From positions 1,674,001 to 1,738,000 of the forward strand of contig NZ_CP037423.1 in the NCBI RefSeq assembly GCF_007754155.1: DNA of 64,000 nucleotides, in the 5' to 3' direction. Positions within the stretch are counted from its first letter, which is position 1. Each line of letters starts with the position of its first letter. The stretch is from Stieleria neptunia. GTDB lineage: Bacteria; Planctomycetota; Planctomycetia; Pirellulales; Pirellulaceae. The position numbers and the translations under genes were made by a program. Shown piece after piece: positions 33,330 to 42,199 of the stretch. The notes under the pieces were generated by a model. The model worked only from the letters and a program-made list of their open reading frames with translations. It had not been told where the DNA came from and searched no databases.

Positions 33330-34895
33330 ATGCGTTCGGGACACGACGACCGGTTGCTGATCAGCCGGTCCCGTTTGGCTTTGGTTCTGGTGTTCCAGTT
33401 GGTCGCTTCCGGCGTCGCCGTTGCCCAGGTCCAGTTGGCAAATGTGTTTGCCGATCGGATGGTGCTGCAACGCGAGTTGCCGGTCCCGGTCTGGGGGACC
33501 GCGGATCCGGGGGCGAGTGTCCAGGTGGCGTTCGATGGCCAGTCCCACACCACGATCGCCGATGAACAGGGTCGGTGGCGGGTGACGCTGGCGGCGATGA
33601 AGGCATCGGCGTCTCCGCGTGAGTTGGTCGTGCAGTCTGAAGCAGATCGAGTCGTTCGCAAGAACGTTTGGGTCGGCGAGGTTTGGTTGGCTGCCGGTCA
33701 GTCGAATATGGCCTACACGACACGAGCCATGGCAAGTCGACTCGCCAAGGGACAAGACTTGGTGTCAGCCGCGGACTTTCCCGCGATTCGGTTCTGCAGA
33801 ATCAACGAACCGGATTCCCCCCAGCCGCTTGACGACCTTCCCGCGATCGCACAGTGGGATGTCTGCACGCCGCAAAACGTGCTCCAGCACTCCGCCGTGG
33901 CCTTTGTCTTCGCCCGCCGATTGCATCAAGCATTGCAAGTTCCCATCGGTGTGATCGACTGTTCCTGGGGCGGCAAGCCGATCGAGCCGTTCATTCCGGT
34001 GGACGCCTTCGTCGGCCATCCCACCCTGGTTGAACTGGCCGCCCGGGCAAAGACGGGCGATTTTGAAGGCATCCAAACCATGCCCGGAGGAACGTACGTT
34101 CGCAGTTCCAGTTGGCTGGCGGGGACGATTTACAACGGACGCATCGCGCCGCTTGTGCCCTACGCGATTCGTGGGGCCATTTGGTACCAGGGTGAATCCA
34201 ATAGTGGAAAGGGCGAGGACCCGCGTGACTATGAACACAAAATGCGAGCGTTGGTCGAAGGCTGGCGTCACGCCTGGGATCGCGACCGTTTGCCGGTTTA
34301 CTTTGTCCAGTTGCCGCAATGGTCCAGTTACGCCTGGACGTATCTGCGGGAGCAGCAGCGGCGTGCACAACGCCTGCCTCACACCGGCATGGTTGTGACC
34401 ATCGACTTGGACAACGGCAATGACATCCACCCGCCGAACAAGATCGACGTCGGAGAGCGACTGGCGAGATGGCCGTTGGCCAATGTTTACGGACGAGAAA
34501 TCGAAGCCAGTGGGCCGATGTTTCGCGAGGCAAAGATCCGGGACGGTACGGCCACGGTTTCATTCGAACATGCCGAATCGGGCCTGATGGTCGGACGTGT
34601 CGCGGGCGTGCAATCGATCCAGCCGAGTCACGAGGATCGGCTCAACGGGTTCGAATTGATCGGTCCAGAGGGACGGTGGTACGCCGCGGAAGCTCGGATC
34701 GAAGGGGGCACGGTGGTTGTGTCCAGCCCCGAAGTGACGCAGCCGATCGCCGTACGCTATGCCTGTCATCCGGAAGCCGAAGCGGGCCGGGCGTGGAATC
34801 TGTATTCGCGGGAAGGGTTGCCGGCGTCACCGTTTTGTTCTGATTGGAACCTGATGCCCTACGATCCCGATGAGAATCCGATGCCGAAGAAGTGA
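33330..34895 (+). CDS. Sialate O-acetylesterase family protein, exported
   Basis: 521 residues from the ATG at 33330; an earlier ATG at 33291 lies inside the repeat array and would add residues encoded by repeats. The signal peptide is SRLALVLVFQLVASGVAVAQ. The SGNH-hydrolase domain (SASA) has the nucleophile in GQSNM (Ser125) and the catalytic Asp/His pair in NDIHPPNK (D365, H367), with WYQGESN around residue 289. It would remove acetyl groups from sialic acid or other glycans outside the cytoplasm, fitting the polysaccharide-degrading habit of planctomycetes. Confidence 0.9.
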   Translation: MRSGHDDRLLISRSRLALVLVFQLVASGVAVAQVQLANVFADRMVLQRELPVPVWGTADPGASVQVAFDGQSHTTIADEQGRWRVTLAAMKASASPRELVVQSEADRVVRKNVWVGEVWLAAGQSNMAYTTRAMASRLAKGQDLVSAADFPAIRFCRINEPDSPQPLDDLPAIAQWDVCTPQNVLQHSAVAFVFARRLHQALQVPIGVIDCSWGGKPIEPFIPVDAFVGHPTLVELAARAKTGDFEGIQTMPGGTYVRSSSWLAGTIYNGRIAPLVPYAIRGAIWYQGESNSGKGEDPRDYEHKMRALVEGWRHAWDRDRLPVYFVQLPQWSSYAWTYLREQQRRAQRLPHTGMVVTIDLDNGNDIHPPNKIDVGERLARWPLANVYGREIEASGPMFREAKIRDGTATVSFEHAESGLMVGRVAGVQSIQPSHEDRLNGFELIGPEGRWYAAEARIEGGTVVVSSPEVTQPIAVRYACHPEAEAGRAWNLYSREGLPASPFCSDWNLMPYDPDENPMPKK

Positions 34896-35170
34896 GGTCG
34901 GTAAACAATGGGGGCAAAACAATGGGGGCAAAACAATGGGGGCAAAACAATGGGGGCAAAACAATGGGGGCAAAACAATGGGGGCAAAACAATGGGGGCA
35001 AAACGATGGAGGGGAAGGAGAGGCAGAGGAGGGGAAGGAGAGGCAGAATGATCCGGGGCAGAATGATGGTGGTCTAGGGGGTGGGAGACGATGCGGAAGT
35101 GAGTGCTTCTTATCATTCTGCCACCTATCATTCTGCCTTTATCGTTTTGCCCCCATCGTTTTGCCCCTAC
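34896..35170. repeat. 14-nt repeats in inverted arrangement
   Basis: Seven tandem copies of AATGGGGGCAAAAC (34907-35004) lead into a purine-rich stretch with GGCAGAATGATCC and GGCAGAATGATGG units (about 35040-35070). Reverse-strand copies follow (ATCATTCTGCC twice, CATCGTTTTGCCCC twice, 35112-35167). Forward and reverse arms could fold into a long hairpin between the convergent sialate esterase and pccA genes. No gene is seen. Confidence 0.9.
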
Positions 35171-35175
35171 CCCCG

Positions 35176-37173
35176 TCAATCCGCCAGCGGTTCGAATTCG
35201 AGGATCGGTTGATCGACCGCCAGCGTTTCGCCGATGTTTGCCGTGATCTTTGAAACCCGTCCCTCGCGTTCGGCTCGCAGGACGTTTTCCATCTTCATCG
35301 CTTCGATCACCGCCAAGTCCTGCCCCGCGTGCACTTCGGTTCCCTCTTCGACTCTCAATTGCGTCAGCAGGCCGGGCATCGGCGAGAGCAGGAAGCGGCT
35401 CGTGTCCGGCGGTTCTTTGATCGGCATGCAGGCCAGTAGGTCTGCCGCCCGCGGGGTCAAGACCATGATGTCGATTTGGGATCCCCAGTGGAACAGGCTG
35501 TAGTGCATGTTGCGACGTTCGACCTGGATGCAAATCGTTTCGCCGTTGACCGTGCCGCGGAACAGCGGTTGGCCGAATTGCCAGTCGCTGGTCACACGAT
35601 AGGTGTCCGTTCCGTAGGTGATCTCATGGCCGCCGGGTAGCGGGCGCATCGCCACCGGAGACTGCTGGCCGTCGAGCATGATGACCCAGTGATCGTCGAT
35701 GTTGCGTTCGTAGCCCGGCAATTGACCGCTGATCCCGGCGGCCCGGTCCATGTAGCGTCGATGGATCGCTGCGGCGACGACGATCAGCAACGCGGGATTC
35801 TCGTGCACCAAGTCCGACGGATGGAAACCGTCGGGATACTCCTCGGCGATCAGATTGGTGCTGATGTTACCGGAGCGAAAACGGGGGTGTTCGATCAGCG
35901 CGGCCAGAAAGCTGATGTTGTGTGACACGCCGCGGATGTAGAACTCGTTGAGCGCCTCGCGCATGTGTCCGATCGCGGCGTCACGCGTCGCTCCATAGGT
36001 GATCAATTTGGCGATCATCGGGTCATAGTGCATCGAAATCTCTGCGCCTTCATAGACACCGGTGTCGACGCGAACGACCTCGTTTTCTGGCGGCGGACAA
36101 TAGCGAACGAGTCGACCGATCGACGGCAGGAATCCGCGGAGTGGATCTTCCGCATAGACCCTCGATTCGATCGCCGATCCGTTGAGTTGGACGTCGGACT
36201 GGGACAACGGCAACACCTCACCGGCTGCGCTGCGGATCATCAATTCGACCAAGTCCAACCCGGTCACGTATTCGGTGACCGGATGCTCGACCTGCAACCG
36301 CGTGTTCATTTCCAGAAAATAGAAATTGCGGTCATTGTCGACGATGAATTCGACGGTGCCCGCCGACTCGTATTGGACCGCGCGGGCGAGCGCGACCGCC
36401 TGGTCACCCATCGCCGAACGGGTTTGGGCGTCCAGGAACGGCGAGGGCGCTTCTTCGATCACCTTTTGATGGCGTCGTTGGAGTGAGCATTCGCGTTCAC
36501 CGAGATGGATCACGTTGCCGTGTTTGTCGGCGATGACTTGGATTTCGATGTGCCGCGGTTGTTCGATGAACTTTTCGATGAACACCCGGTCGTCGCCGAA
36601 GGACGTTTTCGCTTCGCCGCTGGCGCGTTGGAATCCGTCACGGCATTCGTCGTCGTCGCGTGCAATCCGCATCCCTTTGCCGCCTCCGCCGGCGCTGGCT
36701 TTGATCATCACCGGGTACCCGATTTCCTGGGCAATGGTGACGGCAACGTCCGGGGACTCGATGATGTCGGCATGACCGGGAACGGTGTTGACGCCGGCCT
36801 CTTGGGCCAGTTTCTTGGACGTGATCTTGTCGCCCATGTTCTTGATCGCATGGACGTTGGGACCGATGAACGCGATGCCGGCTTCTGCCAACTGTTCGGC
36901 GAAGGCAGCGTTCTCGGAGACGAAACCGTAGCCCGGGTGGACGGCCTGGGCGCCGGTGTCGCGGCAGGCCTGGACGAGTTTTTCGATCACGAGATAGCTT
37001 TCGGCCGAGGGCGGTGGGCCGATCAGCACCGCCTCGTCGGCCATCGAGACGTGGAGCGCATCACGATCCGCTTCCGAATAAACGGCGACCGTTTGGATGC
37101 CCATCTTGCGGGCGGTCTTGATGACGCGGCAAGCGATCTCGCCGCGATTTGCGATCAGTATTTTAGTGAACAT
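35176..37173 (-). CDS. pccA: Propionyl-CoA carboxylase alpha (biotin carboxylase + carrier)
   Basis: 665 residues from the ATG at 37173 (a TTG six codons upstream is less likely). Biotin carboxylase domain: FTKILIANRGEIACRVI at the start, ATP-grasp loop KASAGGGGKGMRIA near 160, ERECSLQRRHQKVIEEAPS near 230, and EMNTRLQVEHPVTE near 288. A PCC-type BT linker domain follows (about 500-590). The C-terminal biotinyl domain has EAMKMEN with biotinylated Lys627. It carboxylates biotin with ATP and bicarbonate, then passes the carboxyl group to the beta subunit. The beta gene lies 22 bp upstream. The BT domain and neighbours favour propionyl-CoA over acetyl-CoA as substrate. Confidence 0.92.
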   Translation of the reverse strand: MFTKILIANRGEIACRVIKTARKMGIQTVAVYSEADRDALHVSMADEAVLIGPPPSAESYLVIEKLVQACRDTGAQAVHPGYGFVSENAAFAEQLAEAGIAFIGPNVHAIKNMGDKITSKKLAQEAGVNTVPGHADIIESPDVAVTIAQEIGYPVMIKASAGGGGKGMRIARDDDECRDGFQRASGEAKTSFGDDRVFIEKFIEQPRHIEIQVIADKHGNVIHLGERECSLQRRHQKVIEEAPSPFLDAQTRSAMGDQAVALARAVQYESAGTVEFIVDNDRNFYFLEMNTRLQVEHPVTEYVTGLDLVELMIRSAAGEVLPLSQSDVQLNGSAIESRVYAEDPLRGFLPSIGRLVRYCPPPENEVVRVDTGVYEGAEISMHYDPMIAKLITYGATRDAAIGHMREALNEFYIRGVSHNISFLAALIEHPRFRSGNISTNLIAEEYPDGFHPSDLVHENPALLIVVAAAIHRRYMDRAAGISGQLPGYERNIDDHWVIMLDGQQSPVAMRPLPGGHEITYGTDTYRVTSDWQFGQPLFRGTVNGETICIQVERRNMHYSLFHWGSQIDIMVLTPRAADLLACMPIKEPPDTSRFLLSPMPGLLTQLRVEEGTEVHAGQDLAVIEAMKMENVLRAEREGRVSKITANIGETLAVDQPILEFEPLAD

Positions 37174-37195
37174 GATTTTCTTCTTGACCAATCTT

Positions 37196-38728
37196 TTAAA
37201 GCGGAATGTTTCCGTGCTTCCGCCAAGGGTTCTCCAGTTTCTTGCTGCGCAGCATGGCCAACGATCGGCAAATCCGCTTGCGTGACATCCGCGGCATCAC
37301 GACGTCATCGATGAAGCCTCGCCGCCCGGCGATGAACGGGTTGGCGAACTTGACGCGGTATTCTTCGGTCAGCGCGGCGATTTTTTCGGGGTCGCCCAAG
37401 TCTTTGCGGAAGATGATCTCGACCGCACCCTTGGGGCCCATGACGGCGATTTCCGCACTCGGCCATGCCAGGTTCACGTCACCGCGAAGGTGCTTGGACG
37501 ACATCACGTCATAGGCACCGCCGTAGGCTTTGCGGGTGATCAACGTCACCTTGGGGACGGTGGCTTCGGCATAGGCGAACAACAATTTCGCACCATGCTT
37601 GATGATCCCGCCGTATTCCTGGGCGGTTCCCGGCATGAACCCGGGAACGTCGACCAATGTCAAAATGGGGATGTTGAACGCATCACAAAAGCGAACGAAA
37701 CGCGCCGCTTTGATCGACGATTTGATGTCCAAACAACCGGCCAACACCAACGGCTGGTTGGCGACAATGCCGATCGGATAACCATCCATCCGGGCCAGCC
37801 CGACGACGATGTTCTTTGCATGCTCGGGCTGCAGTTCAAAGAAATCGGTGTCGTCGACAATCTTGAGGATTAGCTCTTTCATGTCGTACGGCATGGTCGG
37901 CGAATCGGGAACGAGCGTATCGAGCGAGGGTTCGACGCGATCGGACGGATCCGGGGTGGGGCGATGCGGCGCGTCGACTCGGTTGTTGGCCGGCAGGTAG
38001 TTGATGAAACGCCGCACCATCGCCAGCGCTTCCACGTCGTTTTCGAAGGCGCGGTCGGCAACACCGGACACGGTCGAGTGCGTCACCGCTCCGCCGAGTT
38101 GCTCGTGCGTGACCTCTTCGTGGGTCACGGTTTTGACCACATCGGGCCCGGTCACAAACATGTAGGAACTGTCTTTGACCATGAAGATGAAATCCGTCAT
38201 GGCCGGCGAGTAGACGGCGCCGCCGGCGCAGGGGCCCATCACCAACGAGATTTGCGGGACGACGCCGGAGGCCAGGACGTTGCGTTGAAAGACATCGGCG
38301 TAGCCGCCGAGTGACGCGACGCCTTCCTGGATCCGCGCGCCGCCGGAATCATTGATGCCGATGACCGGTGCGCCGACCTTGATCGCATGGTCCATGACCT
38401 TGCAGATCTTTTCGGCGTGGGCTTCGGACAACGAGCCTCCGAAGACGGTGAAGTCTTGGCTGAAGACGAACACGACGCGACCGTTGATCGTCCCGTAGCC
38501 GGTCACCACGCCGTCGCCCGGAATGCCTTGCTGGTCCATCCCGAAGTCTTTGCAACGATGTTCGACGAACATGTCCCATTCTTCGAACATCCCGGGATCC
38601 AACAGCAGTTCGATCCGTTCCCGTGCCGTAAGCTTGCCTTTTTTGTGCTGCGCATCGATCCGTTTCTGTCCGCCGCCCATTTCGGCGGCCTTGCGCATTT
38701 CTTCAAGGCGTTTGACTATATCCTGCAT
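37196..38728 (-). CDS. pccB: Propionyl-CoA carboxylase beta (carboxyltransferase)
   Basis: 510 residues, the normal length. Carboxyltransferase crotonase-fold domains: [74 protein letters not shown], and in the second half [23 protein letters not shown] and [17 protein letters not shown]. It transfers the carboxyl group from biotin on PccA to propionyl-CoA, giving (S)-methylmalonyl-CoA. The gene is cotranscribed with phaC upstream (57 bp) and pccA downstream (22 bp), so carboxylase and polyester synthase are expressed together. Confidence 0.93.
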   Translation of the reverse strand: MQDIVKRLEEMRKAAEMGGGQKRIDAQHKKGKLTARERIELLLDPGMFEEWDMFVEHRCKDFGMDQQGIPGDGVVTGYGTINGRVVFVFSQDFTVFGGSLSEAHAEKICKVMDHAIKVGAPVIGINDSGGARIQEGVASLGGYADVFQRNVLASGVVPQISLVMGPCAGGAVYSPAMTDFIFMVKDSSYMFVTGPDVVKTVTHEEVTHEQLGGAVTHSTVSGVADRAFENDVEALAMVRRFINYLPANNRVDAPHRPTPDPSDRVEPSLDTLVPDSPTMPYDMKELILKIVDDTDFFELQPEHAKNIVVGLARMDGYPIGIVANQPLVLAGCLDIKSSIKAARFVRFCDAFNIPILTLVDVPGFMPGTAQEYGGIIKHGAKLLFAYAEATVPKVTLITRKAYGGAYDVMSSKHLRGDVNLAWPSAEIAVMGPKGAVEIIFRKDLGDPEKIAALTEEYRVKFANPFIAGRRGFIDDVVMPRMSRKRICRSLAMLRSKKLENPWRKHGNIPL

Positions 38729-38785
38729 GATGCTTCTCGTTCAATTGCGTCGAACCCCGGTGAAGGCGTTCGCGTGACCAGGTTT

Positions 38786-40201
38786 TTATCGCTGTGTGGA
38801 GTGACTTGCTATCCATTCCGCCGCCAAGGGCCAGAGATTCCGCTGGGCCTGTGAGCCCACCGCCAAACCGATGTGCCCGGCTTCGATCGATAAGGACGTG
38901 ACATCCCCCGAACTGACACGTTCTTTGATCGCCAGTGTCGATTCTGGCGGTACCAAGTGATCCCGCTGGGCGACCAGCAGCAGGATCGGACAAGTGATCG
39001 CTGCCAATCGGATCGTTTGACCGGCGAGAACCATTTGGTTGTTCACCAGCCGATTCTCTTGATAGAGCATCGAAACAAATTCGCGAAACGTCTCCCCGGC
39101 GATGGGGATCGTATCGCCGGACCAACGCTCGATGGTTTCGAAATCGTCCAAGAATTCCGTATTGTTCGAATTCTCCATGAAGGACAGTTGCTTTTCCGCA
39201 AAGTTCTGCACGGGTTTCATCAACTGGAAAACGAGTTGCAAAAATTCACCGGGGCAATTCCCAAACGCGTCGATCAGTCCATCGACGTCGAACGTTTCCG
39301 GTCGTGCCCACAAATTCAATAATCCGCTCTCTCCGTCAAACTCGATCGGCGCCGCCATCAGAATCAGATTGCCAATCCGTTCGGGATGCAACGCGGTATA
39401 GAGGGTCGACATCGTGCCGCCCATACAATAACCGAGCAGGCTGAGTCGTGGGCTGTGGGAACGCTGACAAATGAAGTCGACGGCGTTGTTCAACATCGAA
39501 CAGACGTAGTCTTCCAGCCGCAACGCCGAGTCCGAATCGTCGGGGTTGCCCCAGTCGATGACATAGACGTCGAAGCCGCGATCGAGTAACCGCCGGACCA
39601 CGCTGCGGTTGGCTTTCAGATCCAGGATGTAGGGGCGATTGACCAACGCAAAACAGATCAGGACGGGTTCGGCGAAGCGGACCTTGGCAGGTTGGAAGTG
39701 CAGCAACTTCAGCGGTGTTGCTTCGTAAACGACTTCGAACGGCGTGGCCCATTTTGACGGTCGATCCGGAGTCTGTGGTGAAACGCCGCCGCCGCCGCCA
39801 CCGCCGGGGCCACCACCGTGGATTCGGTTCGGCACGCTTTTGGTTTCGGGAAAGAGTTGCCCAAAACTCATCGCCAGTGCCCGGACATCGCTGCTCAATC
39901 TGCCCGCTTTCACTCGGGTGTCCGCCGGGTCGAAGTCGCCGGCCAGCTTTGCGTCGATCAGGGTATCGATGTGTCGTTTCAGCAGTTTCAAAAAATCGGA
40001 GCTGCGGAGATAGGCTTCGGTTGCCTGGCCCCACAGACCAAACCACTGGCGTCGGTGGGTCTTCGGGTCGGCATGGGGATGGGACGCCTGTTGCAGTTGA
40101 TGTGCGTTCTCGGCCGCCTGTTTCACAGCCCGGGTCCAACACGCCACCAGGGGTGGCCAGGTTCGTTCGGTCGCACTCGGTTCGTCGATCGGTTCGTTCA
40201 T
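38786..40201 (-). CDS. phaC: PHA synthase-like protein (first copy)
   Basis: 471 residues from the ATG at 40201; longer starts would overlap the biotin ligase gene. Alpha/beta hydrolase of the PhaC family: the lipase-like box is GYCMGG with nucleophile Cys259, and the likely partners are Asp414 (AQRDHLVP) and His443 (EAGHIG). An N-terminal helical extension of about 125 residues ends in a glycine-rich linker (residues 129-139). It polymerises 3-hydroxyacyl-CoA to polyester on granules. A second, shorter PhaC lies at 47191. The placement between biotin ligase and propionyl-CoA carboxylase is unusual and points to propionyl-derived monomers. Confidence 0.85.
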   Translation of the reverse strand: MNEPIDEPSATERTWPPLVACWTRAVKQAAENAHQLQQASHPHADPKTHRRQWFGLWGQATEAYLRSSDFLKLLKRHIDTLIDAKLAGDFDPADTRVKAGRLSSDVRALAMSFGQLFPETKSVPNRIHGGGPGGGGGGGVSPQTPDRPSKWATPFEVVYEATPLKLLHFQPAKVRFAEPVLICFALVNRPYILDLKANRSVVRRLLDRGFDVYVIDWGNPDDSDSALRLEDYVCSMLNNAVDFICQRSHSPRLSLLGYCMGGTMSTLYTALHPERIGNLILMAAPIEFDGESGLLNLWARPETFDVDGLIDAFGNCPGEFLQLVFQLMKPVQNFAEKQLSFMENSNNTEFLDDFETIERWSGDTIPIAGETFREFVSMLYQENRLVNNQMVLAGQTIRLAAITCPILLLVAQRDHLVPPESTLAIKERVSSGDVTSLSIEAGHIGLAVGSQAQRNLWPLAAEWIASHSTQR

Positions 40202-40263
40202 GCACGGCTCGAACTGCGTTGGGTTGCGCAGGCGTTGACGGAATGGATGCACGGCGTTGCCGT

Positions 40264-41109
40264 TTAGAACAGGGTAACCGTTCCCGCGTAACAGGGTTCT
40301 AACCCGGTTGGGGTTTCGATGACCAGAGCACCCTCGTCGTTGATGCCCCGACATCGTCCCGAAACGGTGCGTGTTCCGAGGTCGACTTGGACGGTGCGGT
40401 TGGTCAGTAAACATCGTTCTCGCCACATGGTTCGTAGTTCATCGTCGCGGCAACCGATCGATTCCAGCCGATGCTGCAATCGATTCAGCACAGCAATCAG
40501 TACATCAGTCAGCGGAAACGGGTGTCCGGCGACGTCACACAGGGCAATTGCGGTCGCCTGCAATTCCTGCGGTGCCCGCGACAGGGAGTTGTTGACGTTG
40601 ATCCCGATGCCGATGGCCAACCGTCGTGGATCGGCCGTCGGCAATTCGATCAAAATGCCGCTCAGTTTGCGTCGCCGGCAGTAGACATCGTTGGGCCATT
40701 TGAGTTGCATCGGGGACGGAGCACCCATTTCCTCGAGCGCCTCGCAGACGGCCAGGCCGACGGTCAGCGATGCTTGGGGCAAACGCCGTTGGGGCAGCCC
40801 GGTGTCGAGCAGCAGCGTCAACGTGAGCGCCCCCGAGTCGGCCCACCAGTGATTCGCGCCGCGGCCACGACCAGCGGTCTGGGACTCGGTCAGAATCAAC
40901 ACGGGGCCTGCGGGGAGGCGGTTGCGGGCAAGTTCCTGGGCGCGACGATTGGTGGAATCAATCGCGGGATGAAAATCGACCCGCTCAACGAACGTCGACT
41001 TGGTCAGACGATCCAAGTCGGCGTCCGAGAACAGAACGTCCCGTCGGGGAGATTCCCGCGAGGGGGCTTCCCGCAATGCTGCGTCCTGCGACTTGATACC
41101 TCGATGCAT
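40264..41109 (-). CDS. birA: Biotin-[carboxylase] ligase
   Basis: 281 residues, cytoplasmic. Catalytic core of biotin protein ligase without an N-terminal DNA-binding domain. The biotin/ATP loop is visible as TESQTAGRGRGANHWW, then QLKWPNDVYCRRRKLSGIL, GIGINVNNS, and an SH3-like C-terminal domain (VDLGTRTVSGRCRGINDEGALVI). It would biotinylate PccA and the biotin carrier at 57270. The ribosome-binding site GAAGGAAG is present. It sits between the phasin and PHA synthase genes, 24 bp after the phasin, so enzyme and substrates are coexpressed. Confidence 0.9.
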   Translation of the reverse strand: MHRGIKSQDAALREAPSRESPRRDVLFSDADLDRLTKSTFVERVDFHPAIDSTNRRAQELARNRLPAGPVLILTESQTAGRGRGANHWWADSGALTLTLLLDTGLPQRRLPQASLTVGLAVCEALEEMGAPSPMQLKWPNDVYCRRRKLSGILIELPTADPRRLAIGIGINVNNSLSRAPQELQATAIALCDVAGHPFPLTDVLIAVLNRLQHRLESIGCRDDELRTMWRERCLLTNRTVQVDLGTRTVSGRCRGINDEGALVIETPTGLEPCYAGTVTLF

Positions 41110-41133
41110 CGCTCTTCCTTCGCGTCTTGATCG

Positions 41134-41565
41134 TTACGATCCTGCTTGGGTGACCAACTCGCTCAGTTTACCCATCGCCTCTTGGTACTCTTTCATTTGA
41201 GCTTCGGAGGCTTCGCGCATGCAGTCGAGCGTCTTTCGGAAGAACTGCTCGGTGCGTTTGCGAAACTCTTCGGGATCGCTGGACTCGCCGACCTGCAAGG
41301 CTTCTTCGAAGGACTCCAAAGCGGCTTCGTACTGCTGATCCAGAGTGGTGCGATGTCGATGCGCCAATTCGGAGAGGACAGCGCCCCACTGCTTTTGGAA
41401 TTCACGCACTTTGTCGACCCACACGGATTGCGGCGAGGGAACTCCCGGCCATAATGCAGTCCACTGGGCAATCGCTTCCTGTTGCATCTTCAATCCGGCA
41501 TCGGCTGCCTTCTTCATGTTGTCAAAGACTTGATCGTACACGTTCGTTTCTGTTTTCGTAGTCAT
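41134..41565 (-). CDS. Phasin-like granule protein
   Basis: 143 residues, all-helical, with AGGAG upstream. Pattern NVYDQVFDNMKKAADAGLKMQQEAIAQW at the start, then a long amphipathic coiled coil to the end, matching the phasin (PHA granule-associated) family in length and character. Residues 8-40 are clearly related to the N-terminus of the reductase fusion at 43479 (same NV.D....M..A......QQ......W....WPG pattern). It probably coats polyester granules. It is the first gene of the leftward PHA-carboxylase operon, divergent from phaR. Confidence 0.8.
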   Translation of the reverse strand: MTTKTETNVYDQVFDNMKKAADAGLKMQQEAIAQWTALWPGVPSPQSVWVDKVREFQKQWGAVLSELAHRHRTTLDQQYEAALESFEEALQVGESSDPEEFRKRTEQFFRKTLDCMREASEAQMKEYQEAMGKLSELVTQAGS

Positions 41566-41636
41566 TGCATTCGCTCCTTTTTGTAAGCGTCGGTTCCAAA
41601 CTGATGCCTGTCGGACGATCGGTCCGGCGGACGTCC

Positions 41637-41664
41637 CTGCAGCGGTAACAACGCTGCAGTTTTT
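41637..41664. promoter_or_regulatory. Palindrome in the phasin-phaR intergenic region
   Basis: CTGCAGCG (41637-41644) and CGCTGCAG (41652-41659) form a perfect 8-bp dyad around GTAACAA, followed by TTTTT. TGC-rich sites are recorded as PhaR targets in Paracoccus, so it is a good operator candidate. The T-run also allows a terminator or attenuator reading on the plus strand. Confidence 0.5.
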
Positions 41665-41701
41665 CTAAGTGGCTTTGTTGTCCGGGAGGATCACGGTTCT
41701 G

Positions 41702-42199
41702 ATGACCGACCAACCGATCTTGATCAAGCGGTATCCCAATCGCCGTTATTATGCCAGTCACACCAGCAAGTACGTGTCACTCAGGGACATCGAAGAGATG
41801 GTGATCGACGGCCACACGGTGGAGATCCGTGACAGTCAGTCGGGCGAGGACATGACCCAAGCGGTTTTGATTCAAATCATCATGGAACGGCATCCGGATA
41901 AAATTTCGTTGTTTCCCGCCGAGATGTTGCATTTCATTCTTCGGTCCAATGACCTGATGTCGGGCTTCTTCGGCGACTACTTTCGACATTCTCTGACCTA
42001 TCTCGATTACTTGCGGCGGCACAATCCTGCCGCCACATCTCTGGCTCCCATGCAGTGGATTAAATCCTGGTTGGACAATGTTTCGGCGACCAACAAGGCC
42101 GACCCGGCCAACCCTCCGTCGTCCGAGTCCGCTCAACTGGCGCTTCGCGTGAAGCAGCTCGAAGAGCGGATCGAACAGTTGGAATCCGAAGACGACTAG
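41702..42199 (+). CDS. phaR: PHA synthesis regulator PhaR
   Basis: 165 residues from the ATG at 41702. The N-terminal PHB_acc_N DNA-binding domain is unmistakable: ILIKRYPNRRYYASHTSKYVSLRDIEEMV, followed by the PHB-accumulation domain (VLIQIIMERH, then LLHFILR-type and GDYFRHSLTYL). The C-terminus is a Glu-rich coiled coil. PhaR represses phasin and PHA genes and is released by binding to polymer. It is divergent from the phasin operon, with a palindrome between them, and overlaps tail-to-tail by four bases with the reductase gene. Confidence 0.92.
   Translation: MTDQPILIKRYPNRRYYASHTSKYVSLRDIEEMVIDGHTVEIRDSQSGEDMTQAVLIQIIMERHPDKISLFPAEMLHFILRSNDLMSGFFGDYFRHSLTYLDYLRRHNPAATSLAPMQWIKSWLDNVSATNKADPANPPSSESAQLALRVKQLEERIEQLESEDD

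Noticed and set aside
33000..33661. Minus-strand frame encoding HHSAPIILPPSF-type repeats
   Set aside because: It is only the tandem repeat translated on the reverse strand; 14-nt units happen to stay open, and the frame continues antisense to the sialate esterase gene.
40202..40426. Longer N-terminus for the first PHA synthase
   Set aside because: It would overlap the biotin ligase gene by about 160 bases and the extra residues are Arg/His/Pro-rich like an antisense shadow.
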